A DNA stretch of 64,000 bases from Jaenimonas drosophilae. Taxonomy: Eukaryota > Euglenozoa > Kinetoplastea > Trypanosomatida > Trypanosomatidae. Both the position numbers and the translations under genes were made by a program. Positions 10,476 to 19,040 of the stretch are shown here, in pieces (the first letter of the stretch is position 1; every line of letters starts with the position of its first letter). The notes under the pieces were generated by a model. That model had not been told where the DNA came from, did no database searches, and saw nothing but the letters and a program-made list of their open reading frames with translations. The stretch spans positions 62,001-126,000 of the forward strand of contig JASAON010001652.1 of assembly GCA_030849065.1 (NCBI GenBank). The letters run 5' to 3'.

Positions 10476-10746
10476 CTGAGGGAAGCAGCACATGGGAGTC
10501 ATGGTTGCAATCAAGATAGATCTGAGAAACAGTTCCCCCCCCCCGCCTCCCTACCACACCCTTTTGTCCACACACACACACCAGCTTCAACAACAGGCTG
10601 GTGCAACCCGAGTGAACATTTGTGAACGGAGGAGGTGGGACGGCAACCCCGTTGTTCAGCAGCAATTCATCTGATCATATAGGTGAAAGAGAGCATTGAG
10701 GGGAAGTGGTATGTGGATGTTTCTGTTTTTTTTTCCTTTGACTTAC
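10476..10746 (-). other. Candidate cis-spliced intron (hypothesis)
   Basis: Read on the minus strand, this 271-nt segment starts GTAAGT and ends CCCTCAG. Removing it joins a 25-codon frame starting at an ATG at 10823 (MIVQEVSLSS...) in phase with the MGGSF frame, giving 93 codons before the stop at 10271-10273. Without removal, the first frame hits TAA within the GTAAGT itself. A trans-splice-acceptor-like TTCTTCAG lies at 10875, upstream of the ATG. This is a pattern only; there is no transcript evidence. Confidence 0.2.
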
Positions 10747-11061
10747 CATGATCGGTAGCGCCAACAGTACATGTGCGGAGAGCGGGCCGCATTTGACGAG
10801 AGTGATACCTCCTGTACTATCATGCACTGCTTCACGCAGAACTTGGGTAAAGTGAGGGCCCTTCAAAGGTGCCGCTGAAGAAGAAAAATAGTTCCATGTG
10901 CTTAGCGCTCTTGCTCTCACTGGCACTTACAAATCAGCCAACAAACGCGGCTCCGGTCCACGGGCAAAAAAAAAAAGTCCTGTGTATGGTTGAAATCATC
11001 GCCGTCGCTTGACAAGACGGGCAACTCCATACCAGTCCATTGCAGTAGCAATCGTAGTGAC

Positions 11062-14000
11062 CTACTGGGACATGCAACGACCGCTCTTCTTCTCCGATGC
11101 CAGGGCAGCTTCGGAGTCAGGCACATCTACACCTGCATTTGCTGTAGGCTGAGGTGTGGCTTGCGGCGTCTCCACCACAGGTTGCACACGAGTATCCTCT
11201 GTCAACTTGGGTGTCGGAGTGACTTTTTGGCCTCTTCCACCACTGCGTTGTTCAGGCTTCGACGGGGGAGGCGCAGTAGGATGGTCCCTCCGACCTCCAG
11301 ACTCACCCTTTGCCACTTCCGCTTTCTTGCCCCTTGGCTGACGATTGTTCCTCCTCGCTGCGCCATCATCCTCGATTGCCGTAGCGTTGTTGGATAAAGC
11401 CGGGGCGTTGGAAGACCGTACACGTGTAGCTGCGTTCTTCTCGCGCTGGCAATCACGGCAAATCAATGCTTCTTCTGAGTGTTTGTCATGGACGGCCTTA
11501 CCTCCCATGAGCTTCGGAATGCTACGGAACTCTCCACACCTGGCACAAAACTGCCAGCCCATTTCGGACCAACACCGGTAGCAGTAGTACAGCTGATCTC
11601 TGCGACTGAAGCGAAGGTCTTCACGGTACTTCTCGCGGCGGCAGCCATCACACCGCCGATTGGGCTCATGGGATGAGTGGGCTTGCACGCTGGAGCGAGT
11701 CTCCATTGCCTTCTTCGGAGGGGCTTCAGGTGCGGCACTGACCACGTTGAGGCCAGGGACTATGGACCGCAACTGCTGCAGCTGGCTGCTGTTGGAGTTC
11801 GAGGCTGGCTGCTCGACAGTCTTCTTTCTGAGGCGCTCGCTGTAGCTTGGCGCGAAATTGAGCACGCGATTCACCCCCAATCCATCCTGGCAATCCACTG
11901 TTGTTGTTCTAGACGGAGCCTGTGGGTCAGCTGCATGTGGGTCAGTGTGATGGTTGCTTGGTGCCGTCGTCGATGAAGGAAGAAAGTTCGCGCCATTGAG
12001 GGGAGGGGCGCGTATCCCTGCAGCACTAGTTGTGACAGGTCCCCCACGCTTGGCGTCTGGGGTTGTTGGAATTTCTGCGTACACAATATGTTCCTCCACC
12101 ATCCACGTCACAAGCTTCGCTCGAGGTACCAGGCAGGAGTCCAACAACTCGTCAACCTCGGACTTGTAGGCTGGACGGAGGACGTCATAGCGGATGCGTT
12201 TGAACACCCATCTGTGTTGCACCTCGTCAGCTAAAGTGCAAGAAATGATGGAGCCCTCCACCACTTCCGGCAACCTGAGATCCACAGTTGCTTTGCCTTC
12301 GTACTGGACGAATTTTTTCTCTGACTTGTCATAGACCTCCAGCACAAAGGTACGGGTGGGAAGATCGGCGAAGGCGCTGCCTGTTGTGGCCAGCTTCGAG
12401 GGAGTGATTGCCATTGTCGCTCCATGGGCAACGGCGTCGGCAAGACTCATTGAGGACGATGATCCTGGAATTGTTTCCGGCCGTTTAATCTCACCAATTT
12501 GGGCACCAACACGGAAGTCCACTGAAATCGAGGATGGGGGCTGCCACAGGAGCAGCCGATCCGCCGGGTTATTGGACTGGAAGATCAACCCTGTGCACGG
12601 GTACTCATCAGATTCCAGAAGCTCCACACACTTGTACAGCTTCTGTGTAGCATGATAGGCCACCACACAGTCCACCCCAGGAGCGAAGGTTGCACGGGAG
12701 TCACTGAACAAATTCTTGTTCAAGTGCTCCTGCTGCTCTGTCCATGTAGTACGAGCCAGCAGATTTTCTTCAGGACCGGTGGCATCACTCCAAAAGTGAA
12801 TATCACACACCAGGAACTTCTCCTTTTGCCGATCCCGAGTGAGGTGGGTAAGATCACCTTCAAGAACAAAACGACCCACTGTGGTGAGGTTAGCCCCGAG
12901 CCAAGCAGAATTGGGCATACGAAGCACGGCCCGCATGTGGGATGGTATAAGAGAAAGTTTTCCATTATGAAGAAGTAGTAGGTAGCGGGAGCCATCCACC
13001 TTGCGGCGAACGGTGCAGCGGCCCCTCATTTGCTGAAGACGCGACTTCTCAGTCATGTCGCGCTTAGAGAAGGGAATGGGTGAGGGAAATCCCGGGAATT
13101 GTGCCGTGCGCCCCAACGAGACGCACTCGAACAGGGTAGTCATGACATCGCAGTACTCCTTGTAGTCATCCACCATGATGTTCGTGTGCGATTCGGAGTA
13201 GTGCTGGGGACGTAGCGTGCGACTCGGAGGCTGCGCACAGCACCCAAGCACCATAGTACGCAACGCTTGAAGGGTGTCTTGCCGTGATCGAGAACTGTCC
13301 ACGCTGCGATACATGCCCATTGATTTAGCCAAGGCAACGATACGTGCATGAATGACGCGGTGATACTTCAGCTTGTCCTTGTGCTCCCCTTCCTCACCTT
13401 CCATACGAGCGAAGAGCACTTCATCTGAGTTACACTCCATTCCCACAATACCAACGAATGGGACCCCCTTTGACTGCAGGAGTGCATTGAGGTAGAAGAT
13501 GTCCTCGATGCCTTTGCAGTTCTTATCCACCACGATCCCCTTGAGGTTGCGGCGTTCCTTCTGCTGCTCAAGTAACTCATCCAGTCGTTTGCCCAGGGCA
13601 TCAAAAACCTCGCGAGTGGTGTCCCAGGAGCTGCGCTTCCCCGAGCCAACTGGTGTTGTGGGCTTTCCCAATTCTGTTCCGTTGGAGGTGTTGGTGTTGG
13701 CACCTTCTGCCGACGGAGAGGGCAGCGAGGTGGGCGATAAACCAAGAACATCTGCTCCAGAGAAGAACTCCCATCCCATCCCATCTTGCTTGAGGCTCTC
13801 CACCAACTCCCGACCGAGGCTTGTCTTCCCTGTGGCAGGAATACCAGACAGTAGCACACAAGAGAACTTGGGTGGCTCCTTGGAGTTGAGGGCCGCAAGG
13901 CTGGCATTGCCGACGCTCACCTTGGTGGAGCAAATGGGGACAGCTGGAAGCCCGGTGGGACCAAGTGCCTTGGTTGCTGTGGGGGGCTGTAGAGGAGGTG

Positions 14001-14787
14001 GAGGTGGGGGAAACATCATACCTGGGGCGGGGGAGAAGTAGGGAAGCGGAACAGGCATGCCCGGGTTCATCTGCGGTGGCTGCATGGGCATAGGCGGAGC
14101 CATCGGTGGTGGTGGCCACTGTCCGTTGTGGGGGCCCATGGGCATCACCATGGGTGGAGAAGGGGGGTGATTACCACCAGCAGGTGGGCGGTTTGGTCCG
14201 CCGTGGTGCGGCGGCATCGGTCCCATTGGTCCTGGCATGGTGGCAGTTGGGGGTGGCATCATCAGAGGAGGGGACATTCCAGGGAAGTATAACATAGGGT
14301 TGGTGGGACTTGGCGCGAAGCCAAGACCTCCCGGGGGGCCTGGTTGCGGAATACCAGGAGGGAAGCCTCCTGGGGAACCAAAGCCGGGCGGAAAGGAGTG
14401 GTGGGGGCCAGGGGGTCCCATGTGTCCTGGTGGGAAAAGAATTCCCGAGCCGGAGTTGGGTAGTCCCTTACCCCCAGGGGGAAACATCGGAGCGGGAGGA
14501 TGGTGGGAAGTTGGATGGCCACCTGTCGGCGCTGGCTTCAGCCGAGCGTCGTTCTTCGCATTGGTGGTAGCAAGCTGACTCGGCAGTGCAGCTCCAGCTC
14601 CCTTGATCGCCACTTCGGGTTTTGTGGGGGTAAAAGCTTTGGCATTGGCGTTAAGAATTTTTGCCTTGTTCTGAAGGCTCTCGGCGGATTCGGCTTGTCC
14701 CGCGTGTGGAGGCAATGGGCCTACCACAGGTGCAGCGGTCAGCGTCCCCGCCGACGGACCAGAGTTGCTTTCTACGACAGCAGCCAT
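11062..14787 (-). CDS. Guanylyltransferase-like (capping-enzyme-related) protein with P-loop and zinc-finger regions
   Basis: A 1,241-residue protein. In order: a Pro/Gly/Met-rich low-complexity region (about 80-290), a P-loop kinase-like domain with GIPATGKTS near 313-321, a nucleotidyltransferase domain starting around 545, and a C-terminal region with four CxxC pairs (CDGC, CYRC, CARC, CRDC; about 1045-1112) followed by basic low complexity. The transferase domain shows motif I KVDGSRY with Lys at about 596, a motif III-like GRFVLEGD, a IIIa-like FLVCDIHFW and a motif VI-like RIRYDVLRP. T. brucei CE1 also joins a P-loop domain to a guanylyltransferase but is about half this length. Motif V reads LLLWQPP, lacking the two lysines of capping enzymes, and motif VI lacks its lysine, so activity is doubtful. 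The frame is open to 14892, but that codon is TTG; the first ATG is at 14787. Confidence 0.72.
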   Translation of the reverse strand: MAAVVESNSGPSAGTLTAAPVVGPLPPHAGQAESAESLQNKAKILNANAKAFTPTKPEVAIKGAGAALPSQLATTNAKNDARLKPAPTGGHPTSHHPPAPMFPPGGKGLPNSGSGILFPPGHMGPPGPHHSFPPGFGSPGGFPPGIPQPGPPGGLGFAPSPTNPMLYFPGMSPPLMMPPPTATMPGPMGPMPPHHGGPNRPPAGGNHPPSPPMVMPMGPHNGQWPPPPMAPPMPMQPPQMNPGMPVPLPYFSPAPGMMFPPPPPPLQPPTATKALGPTGLPAVPICSTKVSVGNASLAALNSKEPPKFSCVLLSGIPATGKTSLGRELVESLKQDGMGWEFFSGADVLGLSPTSLPSPSAEGANTNTSNGTELGKPTTPVGSGKRSSWDTTREVFDALGKRLDELLEQQKERRNLKGIVVDKNCKGIEDIFYLNALLQSKGVPFVGIVGMECNSDEVLFARMEGEEGEHKDKLKYHRVIHARIVALAKSMGMYRSVDSSRSRQDTLQALRTMVLGCCAQPPSRTLRPQHYSESHTNIMVDDYKEYCDVMTTLFECVSLGRTAQFPGFPSPIPFSKRDMTEKSRLQQMRGRCTVRRKVDGSRYLLLLHNGKLSLIPSHMRAVLRMPNSAWLGANLTTVGRFVLEGDLTHLTRDRQKEKFLVCDIHFWSDATGPEENLLARTTWTEQQEHLNKNLFSDSRATFAPGVDCVVAYHATQKLYKCVELLESDEYPCTGLIFQSNNPADRLLLWQPPSSISVDFRVGAQIGEIKRPETIPGSSSSMSLADAVAHGATMAITPSKLATTGSAFADLPTRTFVLEVYDKSEKKFVQYEGKATVDLRLPEVVEGSIISCTLADEVQHRWVFKRIRYDVLRPAYKSEVDELLDSCLVPRAKLVTWMVEEHIVYAEIPTTPDAKRGGPVTTSAAGIRAPPLNGANFLPSSTTAPSNHHTDPHAADPQAPSRTTTVDCQDGLGVNRVLNFAPSYSERLRKKTVEQPASNSNSSQLQQLRSIVPGLNVVSAAPEAPPKKAMETRSSVQAHSSHEPNRRCDGCRREKYREDLRFSRRDQLYYCYRCWSEMGWQFCARCGEFRSIPKLMGGKAVHDKHSEEALICRDCQREKNAATRVRSSNAPALSNNATAIEDDGAARRNNRQPRGKKAEVAKGESGGRRDHPTAPPPSKPEQRSGGRGQKVTPTPKLTEDTRVQPVVETPQATPQPTANAGVDVPDSEAALASEKKSGRCMSQ

Positions 14788-15913
14788 CTGTTTGCGTTCG
14801 TCAAGACAGCGCGCTAGTGTAGGTTTCCTATTGCAAATGACAAATGAATCACTATCCTTGCGTCGTGAGTGATCACCAGCAAGCACAACCAACTAGGTTA
14901 GGCTGCTTCGGCAACGTCTATGAATGTACCCGCACTGGGGTAAATGTGCCTTATTTTTCAGGTGCTGGGACCCTCCGATGCGGACGGTCCAGCACAGTTC
15001 AGCAGTGACAAAGTTGTCGTGGGTGGCGTCGTGAGTGGAGTCACAGACACACGCGCGGGCGGGAGACGACAAATACGAAACGTTACCAGAGGAACACACG
15101 AACAACAACAAAGGATACAACCAAGAACAACAACAACAACAAATCAGAGAGTACAAAGCGAACCAAGTATTGGGTAAATGTGACGGGGGAACTCTCTCTC
15201 TGAGGCTGAATGAGATGGGGCAAGGAGAGGAGGGGGGGTACAAAAAAGTCTCTGAAACAACAACAATATGAATCTGAGATGGGAGGGTGATACCTATCCT
15301 ACTTGGCTATTATTGTTGTTGGCAGAGCTTTGGACGACTTGGGAGGTCGAGGCTGTCTTGATTTTGATTTTGATTGTTGTGTATTATGAAAAAGCGAGTT
15401 AGGTTTGTTGGGTGCTGCTCACACTAGATGTGGCAGAGGTTTGGGGGTGAGGTGAGATCAAACAACGAAATAAATCAAAGAGAGAGGGGATGCTGCGCTG
15501 GTGGTGCAATTCAAAGGAAATGCTGAGTGAGTCTTTGGAAGACAACAATGACTACAACAGAACAGACGGAAGAATGGGAGAAAACAGAGTATATCATCAC
15601 ACAGGGACGTAGTGCATCATTCCATTGAGTTTGAGTTGACGAACAAATGGCTTGGTCGCCGGTCACACCAGAAGCTGAAGATGAATAAATTGGGAGGGGG
15701 TTGTAGTTATCCGTATTCACTCACTCCACAAGAAAGAATGTTATGGTTTCTCAGTTGCGCAGTTTGTCTCCGTTGTAGCGATCAACTGCCAATGAGCACT
15801 GAAACTTGAAGGTATAGCCAAACGAATGGGGAGCGCGAAGTAAGTACGATGAAAAAACGGCTGGCGCAACGAAACAAGGGAACAGAATAACAGCCACGGT
15901 GCTTCAGCATTGC
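14788..15913. other. Intergenic region upstream of the guanylyltransferase-like gene
   Basis: About 1.1 kb with no supportable gene. The minus strand has TTG/T-rich stretches from CAA repeats at 15101-15144, a short ATT/GTT-type run near 15308-15320 and AT-rich sequence around 15355-15385. The TTG-rich tract probably acts as the splice-acceptor pyrimidine region for the gene starting at 14787; the rest is probably the nicotinamidase 3' UTR. Confidence 0.6.
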
Positions 15914-16501
15914 TTAGTGCATTATAGCACCCAATGTCACTAGCTGCGCCCCCCGAGATTGGAGCTCACGTCGGCGTTCCTGAAGTAGCTCCACATTAAC
16001 CGCCCGGCACAGATCCTCTACCACCACCACCATCAAACCAGCAGCAAGAGCATCCAGAGCGGTGAAGTATACGCAGTAGTCATACGCCAATCCGCACAGT
16101 ACGACTCGTTTAATGCCCAATGACCGCAGCAGACCAGCGAGTCCAGTGTCGACTCCCCCGTCATCCATGAAGGCTGAATAACTATCTGCCTCAGGGCGAG
16201 TGCCTTTCCTCAGTATAAGGTGATAGCGCTCCGTCCGTAACTCACGATGAAACTCCGAGCCCGGCGTCCCCCGTACGCAGTGAGGAGGCCACAAACCACC
16301 TTCAGCGAGGAATGACATATGCTTCTCCGGATGCCAATCCTGTGTAGCCACCTGCAGCCTAAATGGGCAATGTGATGAGGCCTTGTTAATGCCAGCGACA
16401 ATGTCCGGGCCTCCGCCTACGTGAAGCGCCCCACTGGGGTCAACAAAGTCCATTTGCATGTCAACCACAATGAGCGCATCATTCTCACCAATTGGGGTCA
16501 T
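15914..16501 (-). CDS. PNC1: Nicotinamidase (isochorismatase-like hydrolase)
   Basis: A 195-residue cysteine amidohydrolase that converts nicotinamide to nicotinic acid, feeding NAD+ salvage. The catalytic triad is visible: Asp14 in VDMQMDF, Lys99 in LRKGT and Cys143 in LAYDYCV. The metal site is DWHPEKH (Asp55, His57, His61). The GLWPPHCVRGTPGSEF loop is typical of nicotinamidases rather than generic isochorismatases. The frame is open to 16528, but that codon is GTG, so the ATG at 16501 is the start. It matters because kinetoplastids rely on NAD+ salvage and animals lack the enzyme; that is family knowledge. It lies between the MFSD5-like transporter and the guanylyltransferase-like gene. 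Confidence 0.95.
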   Translation of the reverse strand: MTPIGENDALIVVDMQMDFVDPSGALHVGGGPDIVAGINKASSHCPFRLQVATQDWHPEKHMSFLAEGGLWPPHCVRGTPGSEFHRELRTERYHLILRKGTRPEADSYSAFMDDGGVDTGLAGLLRSLGIKRVVLCGLAYDYCVYFTALDALAAGLMVVVVEDLCRAVNVELLQERRRELQSRGAQLVTLGAIMH

Positions 16502-16760
16502 GCTTTTATTGAACCCACAGCGTTTCACAGCTATCGGTTGTCCGAATTTTCAAGATGCCTAACCAGCAGGAATCTTAATGGCTTCACTGCTACAAGGACC
16601 GCTCTGCTCATAACAACAAAAAAAATAATGAGATAAACAGCGAGGGTAGAGCAGCAATGAAGTACGAAGCTCATGCACAACCTCCAACTCAGTAAACCTC
16701 AGCAGTAGAGTATTGACGAACCACGACCTTATTCCCTCCGCTCGAACTGATATCAGAAGA

Positions 16761-18074
16761 CTAGGTCTTCATGCAGAGGCCGACACCAGCCAATGCACCC
16801 AACGAGAGTAGCGCACAGCACGCAGTAAATCCTGTTTCGACACTCTCTGACTTTTGCTGACCCGCAAAAAACACGATGGCACACGCCAAGAGAGAGACAG
16901 GGAGGCGATATAGGTTGGAAATGGTGGCTCTGTGCGATTCGGGCACCACTGATGACCGCAGGACGTACATGTAGGGCAGGTACACTCCAATCATACCTTC
17001 TAACACCACCATGCACATCAAGCACGTAGAGGATGACCGAACGTGGTTGCAAAGTGGAATGAGTGCTACGGCAGAAATCATGTACACCGCAGGAAGTACA
17101 CGTTTGGCATCGGATGGTGTGGCGCGAATGAGGGGTCCACCCACACTCGTGGCTAGCATAAAGGCGGCGAAGACAGTGCCGTGAGGAACACTACCGTCTC
17201 CAGAATAGCGATTTGCGGCAGCCAAAGTTGGGGTCCATAGAAAGATGAAGATGTACATCACAGACTCAAAGCAGACCTGTTGACATCCCACAAGGATTCC
17301 CGCACGACTGCTGGACAGCCACTGAACAGCGCTGCTGAGTTGCTCCGCCACCGTTGGCGGCTGTACTCCAACCCGTTTCCCACCAACATTCTCTGTGAAG
17401 CACATCAGCACGATAACACTACTGCATAGTGCACAAACCATAGCCATCTCCATCGCCACAGTTGGCTCATTCCCAGCCATCTGAACAAGAGTCTGGGCGA
17501 CCAACGCACTGAGGACGGCAGTCAACCCGTTGAGACTTACCATCCAAGAAAAAATGCTCCCACGCTGAGCATCCGAGCAGCCAAGTGAGTGGCATGCACT
17601 AATCAGCCAACACTCGAAGACTGAGTGGAGAAGAGAGCTACAAATCCCGTCCAGTATGCTTCCTACGAGTAGCATCGACCACCAAGAGCTATGCTTCGCT
17701 AGGAAACTGCAGGCATACAAGACTCCATAGACAGTGCAGCCACGTCGTCGACCGTAGACATCCGACAATGGCCCCACAAGTGTGCCCAAGAACACAGAGG
17801 ACAGAAAACGGGAAATGTACAGCGCGCTGATACCACTAGGTTCAAGCCCGTGCCACTCATATAGGCGGTAGGTGTATGCTCCAGGAATCCAGTCCGCTGC
17901 AGAGGCCACCAAATAGGCTAACAAAAACTGCCAGCGCAGTGTTGTGAAGCCACTGCGTACAGAGTCTGAGCTGCTCTGTGCAACGTGAGAGCCTCGTCGC
18001 ACCTTCCGTCCAAATGCCACACTATAGCTAACTACCACCAACAGGAAGAGTGCTGCACACACTACTTGGTACAT
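16761..18074 (-). CDS. MFSD5-type major facilitator, putative molybdate-anion transporter
   Basis: A 437-residue polytopic membrane protein with about 12 hydrophobic segments. It matches the MFSD5/MOT2 family along its length: AADWIPGAYTYRLYEWHGL near the first helices, the GPLSDVYGRRRGC inter-helix motif, SVFECWLIS, CFESVMYIFIFLWTPTL at the start of the second half, and LPYMYVLRSSVVPES near the end. MFSD5 relatives import molybdate in algae; the kinetoplastid substrate is untested. The frame continues to 18140, but only via a GTG. The ATG at 18074 places a hydrophobic helix (VVCAALFLLVVVSYSV) right at the N-terminus, as in human MFSD5. Confidence 0.87.
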   Translation of the reverse strand: MYQVVCAALFLLVVVSYSVAFGRKVRRGSHVAQSSSDSVRSGFTTLRWQFLLAYLVASAADWIPGAYTYRLYEWHGLEPSGISALYISRFLSSVFLGTLVGPLSDVYGRRRGCTVYGVLYACSFLAKHSSWWSMLLVGSILDGICSSLLHSVFECWLISACHSLGCSDAQRGSIFSWMVSLNGLTAVLSALVAQTLVQMAGNEPTVAMEMAMVCALCSSVIVLMCFTENVGGKRVGVQPPTVAEQLSSAVQWLSSSRAGILVGCQQVCFESVMYIFIFLWTPTLAAANRYSGDGSVPHGTVFAAFMLATSVGGPLIRATPSDAKRVLPAVYMISAVALIPLCNHVRSSSTCLMCMVVLEGMIGVYLPYMYVLRSSVVPESHRATISNLYRLPVSLLACAIVFFAGQQKSESVETGFTACCALLSLGALAGVGLCMKT

Positions 18075-18340
18075 GCAGCAAGAGCGACCTCGTTGCGTGA
18101 ATAGAGATGCAGTACCCTTGATATAGTCCACGGATTGCACACAGCAACATCAGAGAAAGCGAAAGAAAAGTGATGACGATCGATCAGCGGCCGATACCCC
18201 TCCTCTGTCAGATCCTTTAATGAAAAGTAAGACTGCGTCTGCAACATCGGTTGACTGTTGTGTGATGACAGTGATGCTCAAGACGCATCACAGCCAGAAG
18301 CAGCTGCAGCGATGGGACACAGCGATTGGTGTGGATTTTT

Positions 18341-18775
18341 TCAGCTTTGCTTTGATGCGTCAATGGCCATCCTGGCGCGGCGAATGACAACAGCCGCTAG
18401 AGGCCGGTCCACCCTAGGAATCCCTCTCTGAATGAGTTCGACATAGGTTCCCATCATTCCTGGATGCGGGAGCTCGAGATGCTCACCACGTTTGTCTTCA
18501 CTGTTGTACTCAGTGACACCTACTGCCGTCACCGAAGGCTGAGATTCGGCATCGTTGAGTTGAGTTAACGGGCCGTGCTCCTCCACAAGAGCAACCTCAA
18601 TGGCGCACGGTGTTCCCTCTAACGAGCGACTCCGCTTGCGTGAGTCGCGGGATTCAGAGGGTGCAGACTGCGCTGCCGAATCGCTACTGCGTCTGTCTGA
18701 AATGGACGTTGCCGTCTTTATTAGGTCCGTGGTGTCAGTGCGCTTGGCACTATTGGACTTCTTGGGTTGTTTCAT
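18341..18775 (-). CDS. Small hypothetical protein, Ser/Lys/Arg-rich N-terminus
   Basis: A 144-residue protein from an ATG at 18775. The first 55 residues are low complexity and basic (Ser, Arg, Lys, Asp). The middle is acidic. The last 45 residues look structured (PHPGMMGTYVELIQRGIPRV then a short basic helix), so the conserved part is probably C-terminal. No signal peptide or membrane segment is seen. I do not recognise a family. It stands between the BRAP2-like gene and the MFSD5-like gene, each with about 270 bases of spacing, which is normal for this unit. It could be a trypanosomatid-specific protein. Confidence 0.6.
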   Translation of the reverse strand: MKQPKKSNSAKRTDTTDLIKTATSISDRRSSDSAAQSAPSESRDSRKRSRSLEGTPCAIEVALVEEHGPLTQLNDAESQPSVTAVGVTEYNSEDKRGEHLELPHPGMMGTYVELIQRGIPRVDRPLAAVVIRRARMAIDASKQS

Positions 18776-19040
18776 CTATTCGCTGTGTAGGATGTCCTGT
18801 TCAGTTCCCTACTGTGGTAATCAAGAGCAAAGAGTAAGTGCAACAAGTGAGGGGATCGGGTTGGGTAATTGGGGTACGAATGTGGGTGGCACGTCCGTTT
18901 ATTGAGAACCTGTACGCCGTCGATGCCAACAAACACATAATGAAGCAGAAAATGGCTACACGAATTTCTGGACAGAAATCATAAGTTCGTGGGAACAGAA
19001 GATCGAGCTTGGTGCTCATGCCAGACCTGCAATGCGTCAC

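Larger units (their letters stand above)
10003..11061. other. Intergenic region between guanylyltransferase-like gene and ACS copy C
   Basis: About 1.06 kb. On the minus strand it contains a T11 run (10966-10976), a strong acceptor-like TTCTTCAG ending at 10875, two GTAAGT sequences (starting at 10930 and 10746, read downwards), a G/C homopolymer near 10533-10543 and an acceptor-like CCCTCAG ending at 10476. It also holds the small ORF described separately. These elements are discussed as a possible cis-spliced gene. Confidence 0.5.

Noticed and set aside
10747..11030. Alternative reading with a 56-nt intron (GTAAGT at 10930 to TTCTTCAG at 10875) joining MELPVLSSDG... to ...GPLSAHVLLALPIM
   Set aside because: Its ATG lies 31 bases after the stop of the upstream gene, leaving no room for a splice acceptor, and no third exon continues well. 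The elements fit better as a trans-splice acceptor plus one candidate intron.
18801..19019. 72-residue minus-strand frame with a hydrophobic segment, preceded by TTGCAG
   Set aside because: The putative acceptor is about 14 bases after the BRAP2-like stop, which would leave that transcript no 3' UTR. No recognisable family.
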